Below are positions 31,868-36,874 of a stretch of 36,874 nt of DNA, piece by piece. The first letter of the stretch is position 1. Every line of letters starts with the position of its first letter. The notes beneath the pieces are model-generated. The model ran no database searches. It was not told the origin of the DNA and worked only from the letters and a program-made list of their open reading frames with translations. The position numbers were made by a program, and so were the translations under genes. Source of the stretch: DATMBL01 sp035559295 (GTDB lineage: Bacteria; Desulfobacterota; Binatia; UBA9968); NCBI GenBank assembly GCA_035559295.1, contig DATMBL010000406.1, positions 1 to 36,874 on the forward strand, in the 5' to 3' direction.

Positions 31868-32599
31868 ATGCAGCAAGACATGCAACCGATCGGGGGCGGA
31901 CTGACCGCCGCTTTGGAGCAGCTCGCGGCGGAGGATCTCGTACGCTGGGCGCTGGAGAGATTTTCTCCGAACATTGCCCTGGCTTGTTCCTTCCAGGCCG
32001 AGGAGTCGGTGTTGATCGATCTGATGCACCGGGTCCGCGGTTCGGACTTTAGAATTTTTACGCTCGACACCGGTCGCTTGAATCAGGAGACATACGATTG
32101 CATGGACGCGATCCGGCAGCGTTACGGCGTCGTCATCGAAGTGTACTTTCCCGACGCGCTCGAAGTCCAAGAGATGGTGCGCGCCCACGGCTTGAATTTG
32201 TTTTACAAGTCGATCGAACTACGCAAACTGTGCTGCGGTATTCGCAAGGTCGAGCCGCTCAACCGCGCGCTGGCGGGACTCAACGCCTGGATCACCGGTC
32301 TCCGCCGGGAACAGGCGGTCACGCGATCGGCGGTACGCAAGATCGAGCTCGACAGAGATCATGGCAACATTCTGAAGATCAATCCGCTCGCCGATTGGAG
32401 TCACGATCAGGTCTGGCGTTACATTCGCGAGCGCGACGTTCCATACAACGCTCTGCATGACCGGGGTTACCCGAGTATCGGTTGCGCGCCCTGCACTCGG
32501 CCTGTCACTCCCGGCGAGGACGCTCGCGCCGGCCGGTGGTGGTGGGAAAACCCCGAAACCAAGGAGTGCGGGCTCCATAGTACGAGCGAAAAACGATAA
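31868..32599 (+). CDS. cysH: Adenylyl-sulfate (APS) reductase, thioredoxin/glutathione dependent
   Basis: Reduces activated sulfate to sulfite in the cytoplasm. 243 aa; ATG 31868 is placed by GGAGGAAGGG a few bases before. PP-loop-like fold with LACSFQAEESVLIDL (about 38-52) and TLDTGRL. C122-C123 (LCCGIRKVEPL) and C206-X2-C209 (GCAPCTRP) form the four-Cys set for a [4Fe-4S] cluster. This marks the APS-using type rather than PAPS-using enzymes such as E. coli CysH, which lack the cluster. The catalytic Cys is C234 in KECGLH near the C-terminus. WITGLRREQAVTR is the substrate-binding stretch. It supplies sulfite to the reductase encoded two genes upstream. Confidence 0.95.
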   Translation: MQQDMQPIGGGLTAALEQLAAEDLVRWALERFSPNIALACSFQAEESVLIDLMHRVRGSDFRIFTLDTGRLNQETYDCMDAIRQRYGVVIEVYFPDALEVQEMVRAHGLNLFYKSIELRKLCCGIRKVEPLNRALAGLNAWITGLRREQAVTRSAVRKIELDRDHGNILKINPLADWSHDQVWRYIRERDVPYNALHDRGYPSIGCAPCTRPVTPGEDARAGRWWWENPETKECGLHSTSEKR

Positions 32600-32605
32600 G
32601 CGGCG

Positions 32606-33241
32606 ATGGCTTACTATCCGATATTCCTGGAGCTGCAGAATCGGCGCTGCGTGGTCATCGGCGGCGGGCCACCGGCCGAAGGTAAGGTGGCCGGCTTGCT
32701 TGCCGCCGGCGCGTCAGTGACGGTCGTCACGCCCGAGGTCACGGCGGAACTCGCGCGGCGCGCGCAAAACGGAGAAATCACGCACAACGCGAAACGCTAC
32801 GAAACGGGCGATCTTGCCGGCTTCGAGGTCGTTTTTGCGGCAACGGACGACGAAGCCGTCAATTCAGCCGTGACCCACGAGGCGCGGCAACGCGGCGTCT
32901 GGATCAATGTCGCGGACAGCCCTTTGCGCTCCGACTTCATTCTTCCTTCCGTGTTGCGCCGCGGCGGTGTGACGATCGCCATTTCGACCGGAGGTAAGAG
33001 CCCGGCGCTCGCGCGCATGATACGCGAAGATGTCGAGTCTCACCTACCCGAGAACCTGGGTCTACTGCTCGAGGTCGCGAGCCAGGTCCGGGAGGAGTTA
33101 CGGCAGCGCGGGCTTGCAGTCGGTTATGATCTCTGGCGCGAGGCGCTGCGAGGCGAGGTTCGAGCGCAAGTCGAGCGCGCGGGAGTCGCGGCTGCCAAAG
33201 AGTTTCTCTTGAAAGAGCTGGAGGCGCGGGCATGCCGTTAG
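32606..33241 (+). CDS. Precorrin-2 dehydrogenase / sirohydrochlorin ferrochelatase (Met8/CysG-N type)
   Basis: Oxidises precorrin-2 to sirohydrochlorin with NAD+, and in some members inserts iron to give siroheme. 211 aa, matching stand-alone Met8/SirC proteins rather than fused CysG. The Rossmann motif is VVIGGGPPAEGKVAGLLAAG (about 16-35; usual GGG..A..K), followed by VTVVTPEVT, VFAATDDEAVNSAV and the characteristic WINVADSPLRSDFILPSVLRRG (about 98-119) and AISTGGKSPALARMIRE. Starts 6 bases after cysH; its end overlaps cobA by 10 bases. Confidence 0.93.
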   Translation: MAYYPIFLELQNRRCVVIGGGPPAEGKVAGLLAAGASVTVVTPEVTAELARRAQNGEITHNAKRYETGDLAGFEVVFAATDDEAVNSAVTHEARQRGVWINVADSPLRSDFILPSVLRRGGVTIAISTGGKSPALARMIREDVESHLPENLGLLLEVASQVREELRQRGLAVGYDLWREALRGEVRAQVERAGVAAAKEFLLKELEARACR

Positions 33242-34044
33242 GCAAGGTCTATCTGGTCGGCGCCGGCCCGGGCGATCCGGGCCTGATCACGGTGCGGGGC
33301 CTGGACTTACTGCGGAAGGCGCAGGTAGTGGTTTACGACCAGCTGGTTCATCCACTGCTCCTCGAAGAGGCGTCCCCGGTAGCGGAAAGGATCTTCGTCG
33401 GCAAAGAAGCCGGCCGTCACTGCATCGCTCAGGAAAAGATCAACGAGCTGTTGATCGACTGCGCCCGTCTCCGCGATCTCGTCATTCGGCTGAAGGGCGG
33501 CGACCCTTTTGTTTTTGGCAGGGGCGGCGAAGAGGCCGAGGCGCTGGCGCGGGCGGGCGTTCCTTTCGAAATCGTACCGGGCGTCAGCTCGGCGGTTGCG
33601 GTACCGGCGTACGCCGGCATTCCGCTGACGCACAGGCAATACGCTTCTTCGTTTGCGGTCATTACGGGCCATGAGTCCTCGAAGTCTCAGCCGGCGGTCA
33701 AATGGGCTAAACTTGCCGGAGCGGTGGACACATTGGTCATTCTCATGGGGGTCAAAACGCTGCGGCGCGTCACGGCTGAGCTGATCGAGCACGGGATGGC
33801 TCCCGAAACTCCGGTCGCGGCGGTTCGATGGGGCACGACGGTCGCGCAGGAAGTGATCGAAGGGACGCTGGCCGACATCGGTGAAAAGGCACGCCATCTT
33901 AAATCGCCGGCAGTGATCGTGATTGGCAGAGTCGTTGGCCTGCGCGCGATGCTGCATTGGTTCGTGCCGCGCTCGGAATGCGGCCGGACGGGTTGGCTGG
34001 GCTGCGAAAAACCTACGCCTGAGGCTTCCTTTGAGCTTGGATGA
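33232..34044 (+). CDS. cobA: Uroporphyrinogen-III C-methyltransferase (SUMT)
   Basis: Methylates uroporphyrinogen III twice with SAM to give precorrin-2. 270 aa, a single SUMT domain. Tetrapyrrole methylase motifs: VYLVGAGPGDPGLITVRG (about 6-23), VIRLKGGDPFVFGRGGEEAE (about 84-103) and EIVPGVSSAVAVPAYAGIPLTHR (about 114-136); then LVILMGVKTLRRVTAEL and RWGTTVAQEVIEGTL. The last 30 residues (HWFVPRSECGRTGW...) are an extra tail. The start overlaps the preceding gene by 10 bases and the stop overlaps a possible hemD start (ATGA), so translation of the three is probably coupled. Confidence 0.95.
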   Translation: MPLGKVYLVGAGPGDPGLITVRGLDLLRKAQVVVYDQLVHPLLLEEASPVAERIFVGKEAGRHCIAQEKINELLIDCARLRDLVIRLKGGDPFVFGRGGEEAEALARAGVPFEIVPGVSSAVAVPAYAGIPLTHRQYASSFAVITGHESSKSQPAVKWAKLAGAVDTLVILMGVKTLRRVTAELIEHGMAPETPVAAVRWGTTVAQEVIEGTLADIGEKARHLKSPAVIVIGRVVGLRAMLHWFVPRSECGRTGWLGCEKPTPEASFELG

Positions 34045-34112
34045 AGAGAGGCTCGTGTAACCGGCGGCGTGCCGAAATCCCCCTTACACGGATCAGTCAG
34101 GGTGCTTTTCCA

Positions 34113-34979
34113 ATGCCATCGAACTCGCAGACCGGGCTCAACGGCCTGACGGTTTTTTCCTTCGAGAGCCGCCGCGGGCGCGAAATTGCCGCGCTTATCC
34201 GAAATTACGGTGGGGAGCCGGTGGTTGCGCCTTCGATGCGCGAAGTTCCGCTGGGCGAAAACCGGGCGCCTGTGGAGTTATTTGAGAAGCTCGAAGCCGC
34301 CGCTGTGGATGCCGTGATCCTGCTCACGGGCGTGGGGACCGAGACGATGGTGGCGGCAGCCGAAGCTTCTTATTCAAGAGAACAGATCGCCGCGCTGCTC
34401 GGGAAGATCACCGTGATCGCGCGCGGGCCGAAGCCCGTCGCGGCGCTGAAGCAACTCGGCCTCAAGCCAACGCTCACCGCGCCGGAACCGAACACTTACA
34501 GAGAAGTGCTCGCGGTCCTCGATGCCCGGCTACCGCTTGCGGGCAAACGCGTCGCCGTCCAGGAGTATGGCATCGCCAATCCCGAGTTGCTGGACGGGCT
34601 GCGGGCGCGCGGCGCCGAAGTGTTTCGCGTGCCGGTTTACCGCTGGGCTCTTCCCGATGATGTCGCCCCGCTTCGTAGCGCGATCCGCGACATCAGCGGC
34701 GGAAAGGGCGATGTGATCGTGTTCACGAGCGCGACTCAAGTCGAGCATGTGTGGCGGGTTGCGCAAGAACAGCAAATGGAGCGCGGGTTCCGTGAGGCCT
34801 GCCGGCGAGCGCTGGTGGCTTCGATCGGTCCGGTGTGCACGGAAGCGCTGGGCCGAATCGGCCTGGCGCCCGATCTCGAACCCGAGCATCCGAAGATGGG
34901 CCGGCTGATCGGCGAAATTGCCGAGAGAGCAAAGGACTTGCTGCGCGAGAAGCGCAAGCTCGTTGAAGCTGAACTTTAA
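34113..34979 (+). CDS. hemD: Uroporphyrinogen-III synthase
   Basis: Closes and inverts hydroxymethylbilane to uroporphyrinogen III, the substrate of CobA. 288 aa from ATG 34113; the alternative ATG at 34041 overlaps the cobA stop and would add 24 basic residues unlike the family. The two-lobed HemD fold is visible though poorly conserved in sequence, as usual: LTVFSFESRRGREIAALIRNYGGEPVVAPSMRE (about 10-42), VDAVILLTGVGTETMV, VIARGPKPVAALKQLGLKP, then GKRVAVQEYGIANPELLDGLRARGAEVFRVPVYRW, DVIVFTSATQVEHVW and ASIGPVCTEALGRIGLAPDL. A charged helix ends the protein. Last gene of the operon; convergent with the ParB-like gene 35 bases on, with no clear terminator. Confidence 0.9.
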   Translation: MPSNSQTGLNGLTVFSFESRRGREIAALIRNYGGEPVVAPSMREVPLGENRAPVELFEKLEAAAVDAVILLTGVGTETMVAAAEASYSREQIAALLGKITVIARGPKPVAALKQLGLKPTLTAPEPNTYREVLAVLDARLPLAGKRVAVQEYGIANPELLDGLRARGAEVFRVPVYRWALPDDVAPLRSAIRDISGGKGDVIVFTSATQVEHVWRVAQEQQMERGFREACRRALVASIGPVCTEALGRIGLAPDLEPEHPKMGRLIGEIAERAKDLLREKRKLVEAEL

Positions 34980-35014
34980 AATCCCTCTTTCCCCTCAGCC
35001 TTCCTTTTACGCCC

Positions 35015-35998
35015 TTACTCCTCAGGCGCGGCACCGGCGCGGGCCAAGTCTTCGACTTTAACTCTATCGATGTTGAGTTTAACCACCGCTTTTTCCATTC
35101 GCTCGAGAACCTCCGGCAGGCCAAGCGGCTCCTTATCCGCGGGACGGAAGCGCAGCGGGTTGATGCGCGCGACCACGAAACTCTTGAGGTAAGGGCTCGT
35201 AAACCCGCGCGACTTGAGCGCTTCCACTTTCTCGATCACGAGATCGTCGAGCGCGAGAAGCGTCTTCGCTTGTTGGGCGCGGAGCGGCAGCGCCTCGCGC
35301 AGCGGCTTCTTCATAAATCTGTCGGAACGCTTGAGAATGGGATGATATGCGCCGCCGCTGAAGCGCGGCCGCTCGAGGTAGCAGAGGCCCAGGGTGATCA
35401 GCGCGGGCTCCTCGAATTCGAGCGCGTAATGCTCCTCTGTGTCACCGTCCACTGCGGCAAGCTCTTCGTACATCTTGATCACTTCCAACGCCCGCTCGCG
35501 CAGGTTGTGAGCCTTCTCGGTGTTCAACGCGAGGATGCGATAGGCGAGTCTTTCTTCGGGAACGACGAGCGCAAGCACGGTTTTCGCGCCCAGCGTGCGC
35601 ATTGCGGAGAGCCGATGGTTCCCATTTGGCGTCCAGTAGCGGGCGCCGCGCTCGTTGCTCTTGCCGCGGACGACGATGATCGGGTCGAGGAAACGCCCGA
35701 CCTTGGCGATGACGGTTTCGAGCTTGCGTACGTGCGCGTCCGAGAGTGTTCGCTGGAAAGGCGTCGGTTCGACCTGATCGATCGGCAACGCGGCGAGCGC
35801 GAGCCACTCGCCGCCGAACGGTTCTCGGTAGACCGTCAAAACCGCGCCTCCGTCACGTTCGATCACGCTTTGCAAATGGCGCACGGTATCCGGCGGTGAA
35901 GCGCCGGTCAACTCCGCCGGACCGAGCCCGATGGAAAGTCCGGAGAGTTTTCTTCTCCGGCGTGTTCCGATCTTTTTTACCGCCGTCTTTTCTGCCAT
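35015..35998 (-). CDS. ParB/Srx-domain (ParB-like) protein, orphan
   Basis: 327 aa from ATG 35998. A basic N-terminus (KKIGTRRRRKLSGLS) leads to a ParB N-domain at about 85-170: LPIDQVEPTPFQRTLSDAHVRKLETVIAKVGRFLDPIIVVRG, then YWTPNGNHRLSAMRTLGAKTVLALVV, where GNHRLSA replaces the usual GERRxRA. A helical central part follows (ILALNTEKAHNLRERALEVIKMYEELAA), equivalent to the region where ParB has its DNA-binding helices, and a charged C-terminus. No parA or parS-like site is in view, so it is unlikely to be the housekeeping ParB. It may be a nucleotide-binding or DNA-binding regulator. It is 17 bases upstream of the MFS stop on the same strand, after that gene. Confidence 0.85.
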   Translation of the reverse strand: MAEKTAVKKIGTRRRRKLSGLSIGLGPAELTGASPPDTVRHLQSVIERDGGAVLTVYREPFGGEWLALAALPIDQVEPTPFQRTLSDAHVRKLETVIAKVGRFLDPIIVVRGKSNERGARYWTPNGNHRLSAMRTLGAKTVLALVVPEERLAYRILALNTEKAHNLRERALEVIKMYEELAAVDGDTEEHYALEFEEPALITLGLCYLERPRFSGGAYHPILKRSDRFMKKPLREALPLRAQQAKTLLALDDLVIEKVEALKSRGFTSPYLKSFVVARINPLRFRPADKEPLGLPEVLERMEKAVVKLNIDRVKVEDLARAGAAPEE

Positions 35999-36015
35999 GG
36001 GGTGTTGTATCTCTC

Positions 36016-36874
36016 TTATACCGGCCCGTGGTCGGCGGCGTGCGCCAGCCCCGGTCTGAGAGCGATCACCGCGGCCGCGAGGCCCGCAACCAAAACACCC
36101 CCCAGAGCCACGGCGGCGGGAGCCCCGGCGAATTCGGCGATGGTTCCCGACACCATACCGCCGACAGGCATCAAATCCCACGTAAGGCCGAAAATGCCCA
36201 TCACCCTGCCGCGCAGCCGTTCCGGAAGATTCAGTTGCAGCGTCGAGTTGATAATCGTCATATAGGATTGGCTTGCAAAGCCGAGAAGGAACGCCAGCCC
36301 CAGCGACACCGGATAGGATCGGGAAAACGCAAACAGGATGAGTAAGATGCCAAAGACGATGGCGCCGAGAAACGCCTGACGAACCCTGCCCGCCTTGTGG
36401 GAAAAGTAAGCCACTGCCAGTGTGCCCGCAAGCGCCCCGGCGCCGCCAGTGCTTTGCAGGAAGCCAAATCCTTGGGAGCCGGCATGGAGAATGTCACGGG
36501 CAAAAACCGGCATGAGGATCAGATACGACATGCCGAACACGCTGTTGAAAAAAGTCATGCCGATGAACGTATAGAAGATCTCGTTCTTACGAATGAAACT
36601 CAGTCCTTCGGCCATGTGTGTCAGCAGCCCGCCGGGCGCTGCGGGCGGCCTGACGTATTCGATCCGAATCGCCAGCCACAGCCCGAGTGAAACCACCGAT
36701 GCCGCGAAACAAAACACGTACGTCGGCGCGACTCCCGCAATGTAGATCATCATGCCGGCGAACGCCGGTCCAGCCAGGCGGTTTAGTTGCCAGATCGTGC
36801 CGCCAACGGCGACCGCATTGGCGATCTCATTTTGCGGCACCATTTGCGGCAGGAGCGCCATGCGGCTCGGTCGG
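36016..36874 (-). CDS. MFS transporter, EntS/MFS_3 type, C-terminal part (cut by window edge)
   Basis: The last ~285 residues of a 12-helix exporter; the frame stays open to the window edge. The sequence at the edge reads RPSRMALLPQMVPQNEIANAVAV. In related proteins the stretch matching this (PARQAFVPQLVP...NAVAL) lies around residue 125-145, so the Met at 36861 is internal and not the start. The rest has about eight helices, including FNSVFGMSYLILMPVFARDIL and ERLRGRVMGIFGLTWDLMPVGG, typical of MFS_3, the enterobactin-exporter-like group. Substrate unknown. The ParB-like gene follows on the same strand after 17 bases. Confidence 0.9.
   Translation of the reverse strand, partial: RPSRMALLPQMVPQNEIANAVAVGGTIWQLNRLAGPAFAGMMIYIAGVAPTYVFCFAASVVSLGLWLAIRIEYVRPPAAPGGLLTHMAEGLSFIRKNEIFYTFIGMTFFNSVFGMSYLILMPVFARDILHAGSQGFGFLQSTGGAGALAGTLAVAYFSHKAGRVRQAFLGAIVFGILLILFAFSRSYPVSLGLAFLLGFASQSYMTIINSTLQLNLPERLRGRVMGIFGLTWDLMPVGGMVSGTIAEFAGAPAAVALGGVLVAGLAAAVIALRPGLAHAADHGPV

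Noticed and set aside
1..36874. Mobile elements, CRISPR arrays, toxin-antitoxin or phage defence genes.
   Set aside because: I saw no transposase, integrase, regular repeat-spacer pattern or Cas-like protein. The small gene at 4508-4717 was considered as an antitoxin but has no toxin partner.

Overview
The window is GC-rich, densely coded and read on both strands. It has no rRNA, tRNA, CRISPR array, transposase, integrase or phage gene that I can see, so it looks like ordinary chromosome. The gene set is MtgA and MltA, a UbiD-family decarboxylase, two NMT1-type substrate-binding proteins, DUF5985 proteins, UPF0182, and an Rrf2-led sulfite reductase/siroheme operon. It suggests an uncultured Gram-negative soil or sediment bacterium of the old 'deltaproteobacterial' kind (Binatota/Desulfobacterota-like or Rokubacteria-like). 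That placement is inference from gene content only.

Layout. 1-2.0 kb (minus): partial DAHP synthase and asnS. 2.1-3.5 kb (plus): a cassette of two paralogous DUF5985 proteins flanking a winged-helix protein, then a third small membrane protein. 3.5-4.1 kb: exported-looking MsrB. 4.1-4.7 kb: two small unknown genes (minus). 4.8-6.7 kb: mutY-mtgA, overlapping, minus. 6.8-7.6 kb: EamA transporter. 7.8-10.7 kb (minus): tatD-like hydrolase, MscS channel, MFS transporter. 11.0-14.3 kb (plus): a complete nitrate/sulfonate/taurine-type ABC importer (binding protein, ATPase, two permeases) with a very stable hairpin between the first two genes. 14.4-20.4 kb (minus): fumarylacetoacetase-family enzyme, reduced DnaJ-like protein, large UPF0182 membrane protein, unknown protein, short ATP-grasp protein. 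20.5-21.5 kb: ornithine cyclodeaminase-family enzyme. 21.7-23.3 kb: zincin and mltA, divergent with overlapping start codons. 23.3-25.5 kb: CDF metal exporter and MFS transporter, tail to tail. 25.8-28.2 kb: UbiD decarboxylase facing an orphan NMT1-type binding protein. 28.4-35.0 kb (plus): Rrf2 regulator, sulfite reductase with an extra helical domain, unknown protein, APS reductase (cysH), precorrin-2 dehydrogenase, cobA, hemD. 35.0-36.9 kb (minus): orphan ParB-like protein and a partial MFS exporter.

The clearest functional unit is 28.4-35.0 kb. CysH reduces activated sulfate to sulfite, the sulfite reductase takes it to sulfide, and HemD, CobA and the precorrin-2 dehydrogenase make the siroheme that the reductase needs. 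The Rrf2 protein at the head is the likely sulfur or cysteine-status regulator. ATP sulfurylase and cysteine synthase are not in the window. The 198-residue protein between sir and cysH is the best candidate for an uncharacterised part of this pathway. No intergenic stretch exceeds 300 bases; the longer ones (10733-10987, 15295-15557, 25539-25764) hold putative promoters, palindromes or degenerate repeats, described below.
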